Shown: positions 7,838-13,927 of the stretch, one piece after another
Layout of the letters: each line of letters starts with the position of its first letter
How positions within the stretch are numbered: position 1 is the first letter of the stretch
Source: an uncultured Lactobacillus sp.
GTDB taxonomy: Bacteria; Bacillota; Bacilli; Lactobacillales; Lactobacillaceae
Reading direction: 5' to 3'
Assembly: GCA_937874695.1 (NCBI GenBank)
Contig: CALNAJ010000036.1
Location: 1-17,610 of the forward strand
Length of the DNA stretch: 17,610 nt
Notes under the pieces: generated by a model
What the model saw: only the letters and a program-made list of their open reading frames with translations
Told to the model about the DNA's origin: nothing
Database searches by the model: none
Made by a program: the position numbers and the translations under genes

Positions 7838-8192
7838 ACGGGTTAGCAAAGTCCTAGCGGTAATCGTGGTGGTTTTAGCCGTTAGTAGCTTTGCTAATCA
7901 TCAATACGTGAATCACGTGGAAAAACAGCGATCAATCGTGACGTTAGCTAAGCACCCTAAAAAAGTGTTGTTCTTCTATCGCGATGATTGCCCGGATTGT
8001 CAATCCATTTTTCACCGAATCTATTGGCACAACGCAATTAGTCATAACATTGTGTTTATCAACATGAATCAGCCGCAGAATCGCCATTACATTCAGAAGT
8101 ATCAACTAACGTCGGTGCCAACCTTGATCCATTGCAAGCAACGGTACACCGGAACCAACCAACAAAAGATTAAACAGATCGTAGGTGATTAG
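7824..8192 (+). CDS. Membrane-anchored thioredoxin-like protein of the tra operon
   Basis: This 122-residue protein has an N-terminal helix (about 8-24, SKVLAVIVVVLAVSSFA) acting as signal or anchor, then a minimal thioredoxin fold. It has VLFFYRDDCPDCQSI with a CxxC active site (CPDC), then IVFINMNQ, and a cis-proline loop SVPTLIHC. It likely acts outside the membrane as a disulfide oxidase, isomerase or reductase for T4SS parts. Possible clients are not obvious, because few operon proteins have cysteine pairs outside the membrane. TrsG has C43, C222 and its catalytic C270. The GTG start at 7824 overlaps the previous gene and lacks a good ribosome-binding site, so coupled translation is likely. 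It is adjacent to the next ATG without a gap. Confidence 0.8.
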   Translation: MTLIKRVSKVLAVIVVVLAVSSFANHQYVNHVEKQRSIVTLAKHPKKVLFFYRDDCPDCQSIFHRIYWHNAISHNIVFINMNQPQNRHYIQKYQLTSVPTLIHCKQRYTGTNQQKIKQIVGD

Positions 8193-8663
8193 ATGAAAAG
8201 TAAACTCTTAAATGCCATTAAAGCAAGCTGGCCGTATTTACTAACGCTAATCATTGGCTTGTATTTAGCGGAGATTTTAGCTGGCTCTGTCATGGCCTTG
8301 TCCCGTTATAAGCTAACCTTTGCGGATCATATGCCAACCGTATTAAAACAATTAGCTTTACACCCTTGGCACTATTACAACTTATATTTAGGCCAAAAGA
8401 ACCCGGTACTAATTATTGTCAGTGTCGCCGTGATCCTATACACCATCTATTTTGCTTTGAAACGAAACAGCAAACATAAAGCGTGGGAAACTGCGGACAC
8501 TGAAACTCACGGGAGTGCGACCTGGGGTGATCTAAAAGAATTGAGTAACCATTACTTTAGTATCAATGCCAAAGACCTGACAACAGCGTTTAACAACAGT
8601 ACCAAGGCAGCAGTTCTCAAATCATTAGTCGACCGTGAGAAATCATCGAAGGGGGCAGATTAA
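8193..8663 (+). CDS. Membrane N-domain of a split VirD4 coupling protein
   Basis: This 156-residue protein has two hydrophobic helices at about 12-36 (SWPYLLTLIIGLYLAEILAGSVMAL) and about 69-87 (NPVLIIVSVAVILYTIYFAL). They are followed by KAWETADTETHGSATWGDLKEL. The HGSA-W motif just after the second helix is the hallmark of the VirD4/TraG N-terminal region before the nucleotide-binding domain. In most coupling proteins this is continuous with the ATPase; here the frame stops at 8663 and the ATPase starts anew at 8665. The two products probably assemble as one coupling protein, with this part anchoring it to the membrane and to the channel. The ATG at 8193 directly follows the TAG of the thioredoxin gene. 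Confidence 0.72.
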   Translation: MKSKLLNAIKASWPYLLTLIIGLYLAEILAGSVMALSRYKLTFADHMPTVLKQLALHPWHYYNLYLGQKNPVLIIVSVAVILYTIYFALKRNSKHKAWETADTETHGSATWGDLKELSNHYFSINAKDLTTAFNNSTKAAVLKSLVDREKSSKGAD

Positions 8664-8664
8664 C

Positions 8665-10176
8665 ATGAATGGCACAATTTTAGGAATCGTGGATAAGCAG
8701 GCTGTTTATCAGAACAACTCAACCAAACCCAACCGGAATATTTTTGTGGTCGGGGGTCCCGGTTCGTATAAGACCCAATCAGTCGTGATTACCAACCTGT
8801 TTAACGAAACGGAGAACAGTATTGTCGTCACCGATCCGAAAGGTGAATTATACGAAAAAACGGCCGGGGTTAAGTTAGCCCAAGGTTATCAAGTGCATGT
8901 CGTCAACTTTGCCAACATGACGCACAGTGACCGCTATAATCCCTTTGATTATATTCAACGGGATATTCAAGCCGAAACCGTCGCCACTAAGATCGTCCAA
9001 AGTGAGAATGCGGAAGGTAAGAAAGACGTGTGGTTCAGTACCCAACGGCAACTTTTGAAGGCACTAATTCTGTTTGTCATGAACCACCGGTCGCCAGAGC
9101 AACGGAACTTGGCGGGCGTAACCCAAGTCTTACAGGAAAATGATGTGGAAGCCGAAGAAAAGGGCACAGATAGTCCGTTAGATACCTTGTTCCTGGATTT
9201 GAAAATGTCCGATCCAGCGAGACGTGCTTATGAATTAGGTTTTAAAAAGGCGAAAGGGGAAATGAAAGCCAGTATTATTGAGAGCTTGCTGGCAACCATT
9301 TCGAAGTTTGTCGATCAAGAAGTGGCCGACTTTACCAGCTTTTCAGATTTTGATTTAAAAGAGATTGGCAATACTAAGGTTGTCCTATACGTGATTATTC
9401 CGGTGATGGATAACACTTACGAAAGCTTCATCAATCTGTTTTTCTCACAATTGTTTGATGAATTATACAAATTAGCTGCCGATCATCACGCTAAATTACC
9501 CCATCAAGTCGATTTTATCCTTGATGAATTTGTTAATTTAGGGAAGTTTCCGAAGTATGAAGAGTTCCTGGCAACTTGCCGGGGGTACGGTATTGGTGTG
9601 ACGACCATTTGCCAGACCTTAACCCAGCTGCAAGCCTTGTACGGCAAGGATAAAGCCGAAAGTATCTTAGGGAATCACGCCGTTAAAATCTGCTTGAATG
9701 CGGCTAACGACGTGACCGCTAAATACTTTAGTGATTTGTTAGGTAAATCAACCGTTAAAGTCGAAACGGGAAGTGAGAGTACCAGTCATAGCAACGAAGA
9801 GAGCCATAGCAAAAGCGATAGTTACAGCTATACGAGCCGTTCGCTCATGACGCCCGACGAAATCATGCGTATGCCCGAAGATCGGAGTTTATTAATCTTT
9901 AGTAATGCGCGGCCGGTCAAAGCTACAAAAGCGTTCCAATTTAAACTATTTCCTGGCGCCGATCATTTGGTTAACTTGTCACAGAACGAGTATCAAGGCC
10001 AACCAGAAGCCAGTCAAGAAACTAATTTTAAAAACAAGGTAGATAAGTGGAATCAGACAGTTAAAGCACAGCACCAAGCCAAAAAAGCCGATCAGACAAC
10101 TGATGATGAGGAAGACAAATTGCAGGACAACATCGATCAAGAATTAGAGACTAGACATAAGAAAATGCTGGGATAA
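8665..10176 (+). CDS. trsK: TrsK/VirD4-family conjugative coupling ATPase (soluble part)
   Basis: This 503-residue protein recruits the relaxase-DNA complex and feeds it to the channel. NRNIFVVGGPGSYKTQSVVI holds Walker A at residues 30-37 (GGPGSYKT), with Tyr at the usual third glycine. VTDPKGELYEKT follows. Walker B is VDFILDEFVNLGKF (D287, E288), and the motif CRGYGIGVTTICQTLTQLQALYG is typical of TraG/VirD4. The Ser/His-rich linker (STSHSNEESHSKSDSYS) and the acidic C-terminal tail may bind substrate. Transmembrane helices are absent because the preceding gene encodes them. I chose ATG 8665, with GGGGG ten bases upstream, over an in-frame start inside the previous gene. Confidence 0.9.
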   Translation: MNGTILGIVDKQAVYQNNSTKPNRNIFVVGGPGSYKTQSVVITNLFNETENSIVVTDPKGELYEKTAGVKLAQGYQVHVVNFANMTHSDRYNPFDYIQRDIQAETVATKIVQSENAEGKKDVWFSTQRQLLKALILFVMNHRSPEQRNLAGVTQVLQENDVEAEEKGTDSPLDTLFLDLKMSDPARRAYELGFKKAKGEMKASIIESLLATISKFVDQEVADFTSFSDFDLKEIGNTKVVLYVIIPVMDNTYESFINLFFSQLFDELYKLAADHHAKLPHQVDFILDEFVNLGKFPKYEEFLATCRGYGIGVTTICQTLTQLQALYGKDKAESILGNHAVKICLNAANDVTAKYFSDLLGKSTVKVETGSESTSHSNEESHSKSDSYSYTSRSLMTPDEIMRMPEDRSLLIFSNARPVKATKAFQFKLFPGADHLVNLSQNEYQGQPEASQETNFKNKVDKWNQTVKAQHQAKKADQTTDDEEDKLQDNIDQELETRHKKMLG

Positions 10177-10199
10177 GGATTATAGAGGGAGAGTAACTT

Positions 10200-10538
10200 A
10201 TGAAATCATATAGGAAATATATAATCGCTGTAATGACAGTATTGCTGATTGCGGTTGGCCTAACTGCTTGTGGAAAGTCAACTGCACAAGATCTCCAGAG
10301 TCATCAATGGACGTTTGACTCTAGCAAAGGTGATGGTTTAGCCGCAACTGCCAAGTTTACTAAAAGCAATCTAACGCTAACCGAGGCTGGGTTTAGTGAA
10401 GTTTACACGTACGAGCTAACTAACAGTGGCAGAAATGAACAAATAAAATTTATTGGTAAGAATAGCGTTTCTGGAAAACAAGAGACTCGCTTATTTAAAA
10501 TGGCAAACAAAATTAATTGTGATATTATGATCATGTAG
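10200..10538 (+). CDS. Small lipoprotein at the end of the tra operon
   Basis: This 112-residue protein has a lipoprotein signal peptide with lipobox LTAC (lipidated Cys at about residue 24, VGLTACGKSTAQD). The mature part is short and predicted strand-rich (HQWTFDSSKGDGLAATAKFTKSNLTLTE, then YTYELTNSGRNEQIKFIG), as in small plasmid and phage lipoproteins sometimes linked to surface exclusion or channel assembly. The ATG has a GGGAG ribosome-binding site. The last ~15 residues (MANKINCDIMIM) look unlike a domain ending, and the base composition turns AT-rich there. The gene may be truncated or frameshifted where the next module was inserted. The function is unknown. Confidence 0.6.
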   Translation: MKSYRKYIIAVMTVLLIAVGLTACGKSTAQDLQSHQWTFDSSKGDGLAATAKFTKSNLTLTEAGFSEVYTYELTNSGRNEQIKFIGKNSVSGKQETRLFKMANKINCDIMIM

Positions 10539-10587
10539 CATATATTGATTGTTTTAACATCGATTTTATGTGTTGAGGAGGCTTTTT

Positions 10588-11013
10588 ATGAAAAAACGAA
10601 AAATAACAGTTTTAAGCAGTTTTTGCTTGTTCGTAATAGGAATCAGCCTCATGTTTTTACTTCCAAGTACAGTGCTCGCAAAGTCAGAAGGAAAAGTGGT
10701 GAATGTAAAATTAACCACCGCATTAAAATTGCTCAAACAAAAGAAAAGAAAGATAACGTATGTCCTCTATGCTTCTAGATACTGCATTCATTGTCAAAAA
10801 ATGAAAAAGATTTACCGACAAGCTATTGCTAAGCATCCTAACAAGGAAATCTTTAAAGTCGATTTAGCTAACGAACCTAATTCTAGCTATAAAAAATTAA
10901 AGGGACTGCATGTAAATGCTATACCAACTTTAATAAAATACAATGGCACCCATGAGGTTACACGTTTAGTTGGAGAATCCAAAATTTCAGTAGTAGACAA
11001 GTTCTTACAATAA
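10588..11013 (+). CDS. Secreted thioredoxin-like bacteriocin accessory protein
   Basis: This 141-residue protein has a signal peptide with a likely cut after VLA (SSFCLFVIGISLMFLLPSTVLA, then KSEGK). A thioredoxin fold follows: VLYASRYCIHCQKMKKIY with active site CIHC, then IFKVDLANE, and the cis-Pro loop NAIPTLIKYNG. Secreted thioredoxin-like proteins of this size (PedC/BrcD type) help disulfide formation in class II bacteriocins. The next gene encodes a six-cysteine peptide, so oxidative folding of that product is the probable job. The ATG at 10588 has a strong TTGAGGAGG site; the longer frame from 10570 would translate through that site. The sequence is clearly more AT-rich than the tra genes, consistent with separate acquisition. 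Confidence 0.8.
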   Translation: MKKRKITVLSSFCLFVIGISLMFLLPSTVLAKSEGKVVNVKLTTALKLLKQKKRKITYVLYASRYCIHCQKMKKIYRQAIAKHPNKEIFKVDLANEPNSSYKKLKGLHVNAIPTLIKYNGTHEVTRLVGESKISVVDKFLQ

Positions 11014-11045
11014 GGGTTCCTTAAAAATTAGAGGAGTTGTTGATT

Positions 11046-11753
11046 ATGAGTAAGGCAAAACATTTTAAAAAAATATTTATCGGACTACTAATGTGCTCAG
11101 TTACTGTATTACTTGGCTCGTTCTTATTCCCAATTAATGGTTCGGCTAAAACTAGAGTTGGATCTTATTACCATAATTTAAATACAGAGCTTAAATATTC
11201 AAACTTGAGTGCAAAGGTTTCGTCTTTGAGCTCAAGCAATGCACAGCAAGATGTTTCTAATTTAAATAAAAGTGAGAAAATAAATAACTATTTAAATAAT
11301 ATAAAAAAACGTGGTTATACCAATGACCAAGACGCAGTCACACCATATAATTATCGTGCAACATCCTCAGTAGATCCTTCTATATCAACGGATGTTGTTT
11401 ATAATGTTTACAAAAATAATGACAAAAATACTACAATATTAACTCAAACGGTTGTTGATAAGAGCAATAATAAGGTTGTAAGCTTCTCTGCTGAGCAAGG
11501 TACTACTAAGAGCACATCACCAAAAACCGAATTTTCCGCCTCAAACAATGAACTGAATCAAATTAATATTCTGGCGAAAAAAAAGACAAAGCATTTTAAA
11601 TTTCATGGCAAAGAATTTTCATGCGGTATGGCTGGTGTGTTAGCTTGTGGTTCCTATTGTGCAGTTTGGGCTGCCGTAAATGGCATCGCAGGTTTAGCTT
11701 GCGCTGTCGTGTGTGGCGCTGCATCAGAAGGTGCATGTGCAATGAATCATTAA
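11046..11753 (+). CDS. Secreted precursor with halocin C8-like cysteine-rich C-terminus (putative bacteriocin)
   Basis: This 235-residue precursor has a Sec signal peptide (KKIFIGLLMCSVTVLLGSFLF, probable cut after NGSA). A hydrophilic proregion of about 155 residues rich in Asn, Ser and Thr follows. The C-terminal ~45 residues are small and apolar, with six cysteines at 193, 201, 205, 219, 223 and 231 (spacing 8-4-14-4-8), in a Gly/Ala-rich frame (ACGSYC, then LACAVVCGAA). That symmetric spacing and composition resemble halocin C8-like domains, whose precursors also carry a long N-terminal proregion; in halocin C8 itself the proregion gives immunity. A basic stretch (KKKTKHFKFHGKEF) before the first Cys may be the processing site. 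The ATG at 11046 has GAGGAG upstream. There is no bacteriocin ABC transporter nearby, so Sec export is inferred. Confidence 0.72.
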   Translation: MSKAKHFKKIFIGLLMCSVTVLLGSFLFPINGSAKTRVGSYYHNLNTELKYSNLSAKVSSLSSSNAQQDVSNLNKSEKINNYLNNIKKRGYTNDQDAVTPYNYRATSSVDPSISTDVVYNVYKNNDKNTTILTQTVVDKSNNKVVSFSAEQGTTKSTSPKTEFSASNNELNQINILAKKKTKHFKFHGKEFSCGMAGVLACGSYCAVWAAVNGIAGLACAVVCGAASEGACAMNH

Positions 11754-11768
11754 TAAGAGGCAATTTTT

Positions 11769-11990
11769 ATGAAAAAATATGAGAAAAATTTACTCTTTTA
11801 CACGACTAAAAGTTTACCCATTTCGGGAATAATTGTTTCTGCAGGTGCTCTATTATATTTTGTTATTTATCAAAATAACTATACATGCGCAGCTGTTTTA
11901 TATTCATTTATTCCGTTAATTGGCACTGTTCTAATTGCATTACCTTTCTGGATCCTTGTATATCGAATTAAGAAAGGTAATTCTCATTGA
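11769..11990 (+). CDS. Small two-helix membrane protein, candidate immunity protein
   Basis: This 73-residue protein has a basic N-terminus, then helices at about 16-35 (LPISGIIVSAGALLYFVIYQ) and about 41-66 (AAVLYSFIPLIGTVLIALPFWILVYR), and a basic tail (IKKGNSH). It starts 15 bases after the precursor stop, with AGAGG before the ATG at 11769, so it is almost certainly in the same transcript. Small cationic two-helix proteins directly after a bacteriocin gene are commonly self-immunity proteins. That role is inferred from position and topology; no family signature is recognised. Its AT-rich composition matches the two genes before it, supporting a three-gene cassette. Confidence 0.62.
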   Translation: MKKYEKNLLFYTTKSLPISGIIVSAGALLYFVIYQNNYTCAAVLYSFIPLIGTVLIALPFWILVYRIKKGNSH

Positions 11991-12059
11991 TAAATAAAAC
12001 CTATCTAAAGATAAATTACAAGTTCTAATGCTACACTTCAAGAAATTAAAGATGATTTA

Positions 12060-12119
12060 TAAAAAAGTTCCAATGTAGACTTTTACATTGTCCGCAAGAT
12101 AAAAGTCTACATTGGAACT
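12060..12119 (-). terminator. Perfect 20-bp hairpin terminator for the minus-strand gene
   Basis: Positions 12066-12085 and 12100-12119 are perfect inverted copies (20 pairs, 14-base loop). On the minus strand the stem is followed by six T (12065-12060), making a strong intrinsic terminator for the gene ending at 12193. On the plus strand no T run follows, so it would block the bacteriocin transcript less well. The rest of 11991-12192 shows only a weak TATCT-AGATA repeat near 12002 and no gene. Confidence 0.75.
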
Positions 12120-12192
12120 ATGTTAACTTTTAAAGTTTACCTGCGTGCTTTGAAAAAATACCCAATATTTGAATGTCTTGCTATGCGTTTTC

Positions 12193-12519
12193 CTATCTAT
12201 CCGATTTATCAACAAATTCCATTATTTTAATCGCAATCACGGTTGGCAATCCGATCACTAACAGCTCGATACAAATCACCAAAAAGCTAGTAAGTATCGC
12301 CCCAATACATCTAACGGCGCCCCAACCCGTTAATTCAGGGTGCCAAGTGTCCCAAATCGACTTAAGGCCGGATCCGTGCAGCACCATCGGTACAATAACC
12401 CACATTAATAGCCCCAAGGTCGCCAGCAGCGTGATAATCCCCATCACCATAACAATAATGGTAATTGTCCGTTGTAAGGTACTCTTTTCAAGTTGGATGT
12501 AAGCTGATTCCTGAGACAA
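12193..12519 (-). CDS. Two-helix membrane protein, 5' end probably replaced by the IS
   Basis: The frame encodes 108 residues with two hydrophobic segments, about 18-49 (TITIIVMVMGIITLLATLGLLMWVIVPMVL) and about 70-98 (RCIGAILTSFLVICIELLVIGLPTVIAI), joined by a Trp-rich external loop (SIWDTWHPELTGWGAV). I do not recognise the family. The only start is TTG at 12519 without a ribosome-binding site, and a stop lies two codons further up. The presumed IS3 terminus (TGAGACAAC at 12512-12520) overlaps these first codons. The native N-terminus was probably cut off by the IS insertion, leaving a gene that may not be expressed. The 3' side is intact and has its own terminator. Confidence 0.5.
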   Translation of the reverse strand: MSQESAYIQLEKSTLQRTITIIVMVMGIITLLATLGLLMWVIVPMVLHGSGLKSIWDTWHPELTGWGAVRCIGAILTSFLVICIELLVIGLPTVIAIKIMEFVDKSDR

Positions 12520-12574
12520 CTTTTAAGAGAGCGTATAATGAATAAATCGTCTCTCAAAAGGAAGGAATTTTTAC

Positions 12575-12826
12575 ATGCCAACTCGTTACGACAAAGAATT
12601 CAAACAAAACATTATCAACCTATATAAACAAGGCGAATCAGCCGCCCAACTGGCCAGAGAATATGGCATTGGCTATTCAACCGTTCATAAGTGGATCCAG
12701 GGCCAAGCCAAAACTCAATCCGGTAAATCGCCAGACGAAATTAAAGCGATGGAAAAGCGGCTGGCTTCCCTGTCTGAGGAGAACGAAATCCTAAAAAAAG
12801 CCCTCGGCTTCCTTGCGCAGAGATAA
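12575..12826 (+). CDS. IS3-family transposase OrfA
   Basis: This 83-residue DNA-binding subunit is complete. The N-terminal helix-turn-helix (RYDKEFKQNIINLYKQGESAAQLAREYGIGYSTVHKWI) is followed by a leucine-zipper-like helix (MEKRLASLSEENEILKKALGFLAQ), the standard IS3 OrfA build. The ATG at 12575 follows AAAAGGAAGG. Near the end, the run A7G at 12793-12800 lies in the codon phase A-AAA-AAG, the classical -1 slippage site that fuses OrfA to OrfB. With OrfB truncated, the protein can only act alone, for example as a binding protein or inhibitor at related IS ends. Confidence 0.9.
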   Translation: MPTRYDKEFKQNIINLYKQGESAAQLAREYGIGYSTVHKWIQGQAKTQSGKSPDEIKAMEKRLASLSEENEILKKALGFLAQR

Positions 12827-12988
12827 CCGATATCTTTGATTATATCCAACAAGAAAGCCAAAATTACCAGGTAACTAAGATGTGGCGAGTCATCGGGGTT
12901 TCAAGAGCGCATTACTATCGCTATAAAGCCCACAGGCCCTCAAAAAGAAGTCTGGAAGACAAAGATCTGAAACAGCTTTTAGAAAAGG
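12827..12988 (+). pseudogene. IS3-family OrfB, N-terminal fragment only
   Basis: In the -1 frame relative to orfA the sequence reads TDIFDYIQQESQNYQVTKMWRVIGVSRAHYYRYKAHRP, then KRSLEDKDLKQLLEKA. This is the usual start of IS3 OrfB (the helical HTH_21-like region with 'GVSRAHYYRY'). After about 12988 the frame passes through the palindrome and ends in unrelated codons at a stop near 13056. The integrase core with its DDE residues is absent, so the gene is inactive. No independent start codon is needed, because OrfB is normally made by frameshift from orfA. Confidence 0.82.
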
Positions 12989-13018
12989 CCATTAGGGTAT
13001 ACCCTAATGGTCTTTTTT
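12989..13018 (+). repeat. Perfect 22-bp palindrome with T run upstream of the resolvase
   Basis: Positions 12989-13010 read identically on both strands (half-site CCATTAGGGTA), followed by T-rich 13011-13018. It could be an intrinsic terminator blocking read-through from the IS promoter into the resolvase. Because it lies about 70 bases before a serine resolvase start, it could also be part of the resolution site. The resolvase promoter -10 TATACT is at 13029-13034. The IS3 truncation point coincides with the palindrome's edge. Confidence 0.65.
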
Positions 13019-13080
13019 ATTTCTGTGCTATACTAGGAATTACAAGTGTTCATTAGAACTGTCCAAAAGGAGAATTGGAA

Positions 13081-13665
13081 ATGGCTAAAATCGGTTATGC
13101 GCGTGTGAGTTCCAAGGAGCAACATTTAGATCGACAGTTAGCGGCTTTAAAAGGCGTTGATAAATTATTTACGGATAAATTAAGTGGGGCTAACACTAAT
13201 CGGCCAGAACTGCAAAAAATGCTGGCCTATATTCGTGAGGGTGATATCGTCCTGGTCACTGAATTAGATCGCTTAGGCAGAAACAACCAGGATTTAACTA
13301 AGATTATGAACACCATTCAAAATAAGGGGGCCACCTTAGATGTGTTAAATTTACCGTCCATGACCGGGATTGCGGATCCCAACTTACGGCAACTGATGAC
13401 CAACTTGATTATTGAACTCTATAAGTATCAGGCCGAAAGTGAACGTAAGCGAATCATTGAGCGCCAGCAGCAAGGAATTGCCTTAGCTAAGCGACAGGGT
13501 AAATATCATGGGCGCAAACCCCAATACACCCAAGACGATCCCCGCCTGCAACATGCTTTTAAGCTTTACCAGGCAGGCATGAGTGACATTGATGTGACTC
13601 GAAATACCGGGATTAAACGGACGACCTTTATCAGATATCGCAAAAAGTTTAATATAAAAAGATGA
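13081..13665 (+). CDS. Serine resolvase/invertase (small serine recombinase)
   Basis: This 194-residue site-specific recombinase resolves plasmid multimers or transposition cointegrates. The N-terminal catalytic domain starts KIGYARVSSKEQHLDRQ, with R8 and nucleophile S10, and ELDRLGRN holds the catalytic arginines (about 67-70). The dimerisation helix E spans about 95-135 (NLRQLMTNLIIELYKYQAESERKRIIERQQQG). A C-terminal helix-turn-helix (about 150-192, AFKLYQAGMSDIDVTRNTGIKRTTFIRYRKKF) binds DNA. Length and order are normal for the Tn3 resolvase/Pin group. I prefer ATG 13081, eight bases after AAAAGGAG, over the in-frame TTG at 13075 that abuts that site. Such genes are common plasmid stability functions in lactobacilli. 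Confidence 0.92.
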   Translation: MAKIGYARVSSKEQHLDRQLAALKGVDKLFTDKLSGANTNRPELQKMLAYIREGDIVLVTELDRLGRNNQDLTKIMNTIQNKGATLDVLNLPSMTGIADPNLRQLMTNLIIELYKYQAESERKRIIERQQQGIALAKRQGKYHGRKPQYTQDDPRLQHAFKLYQAGMSDIDVTRNTGIKRTTFIRYRKKFNIKR

Positions 13666-13672
13666 GACTTAT

Positions 13673-13918
13673 ATGTCAGATAAATTAAAAACCGTTTTTT
13701 ATGAGCAGCAAAACTATTTTGAGAAAATGATGGGAATCATGTTAGAGTGGTATCATTTATTAATCGGAATGCAAACAACTGTGCTCAACATAGTTCTGAA
13801 AGTGTTTGTTGTTCCATTCTTCGATTGCATGCTTAGTAGCTTTCGATTCATCGTACACGTTTTTATTTTCAAGATTGTATTTGAAAATAAAATGTTACCT
13901 TTTACCCTAGAAAGGTAA
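13673..13918 (+). CDS. Doubtful short hydrophobic ORF after the resolvase
   Basis: The frame encodes 81 residues starting MSDKLKTVFYEQQNYFEKMM, seven bases after the resolvase stop, and becomes strongly hydrophobic (LNIVLKVFVVPFFDCMLSSFRFIVHVFIFKIVF). There is no convincing ribosome-binding site, although coupling to the resolvase is possible. The last third coincides with two AT-rich inverted repeats, so the C-terminal part may not be coding. It may be a 5' fragment of a gene whose remainder was lost at the hairpins. It is reported for completeness only. Confidence 0.3.
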   Translation: MSDKLKTVFYEQQNYFEKMMGIMLEWYHLLIGMQTTVLNIVLKVFVVPFFDCMLSSFRFIVHVFIFKIVFENKMLPFTLER

Positions 13919-13919
13919 C
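13861..13919. repeat. Two adjacent inverted repeats
   Basis: The first is a perfect 12-bp inverted repeat, TTTTATTTTCAA (13861-13872) with TTGAAAATAAAA (13881-13892), loop of eight. The second is GTTACCTTT (13894-13902) with AAAGGTAAC (13911-13919), loop of eight. They lie back to back, just before the terminator at 13928. They could be binding sites, recombination debris or pause signals; the sequence does not decide. Confidence 0.6.
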
Positions 13920-13927
13920 GCCAAAAG

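Larger units (their letters stand above)
12512..12988 (+). mobile_element. Truncated IS3-family element
   Basis: The element has a candidate left end TGAGACAACTTTTAAGAG at 12512, about 60 bases before orfA. It carries a perfect -10 box TATAAT at 12534-12539, orfA, and the first ~55 codons of orfB in the -1 frame. OrfB then runs into unrelated sequence at about 12985-12990, where the palindrome of the resolvase locus begins. The right two thirds, including the DDE catalytic domain and the right terminal repeat, are missing, so it cannot move on its own. Confidence 0.75.

Noticed and set aside
10545..10778. Plus-strand open frame of 77 residues overlapping the thioredoxin-like gene
   Set aside because: It is out of frame with the signal peptide and CxxC motif, and the strong ribosome-binding site at 10573-10581 serves the ATG at 10588.
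12173..12502. Plus-strand open frame of 109 residues opposite the membrane protein
   Set aside because: The minus-strand frame has a clear two-helix pattern and its own terminator, while the plus-strand product (Ile/Thr/Pro-rich) has no ribosome-binding site.
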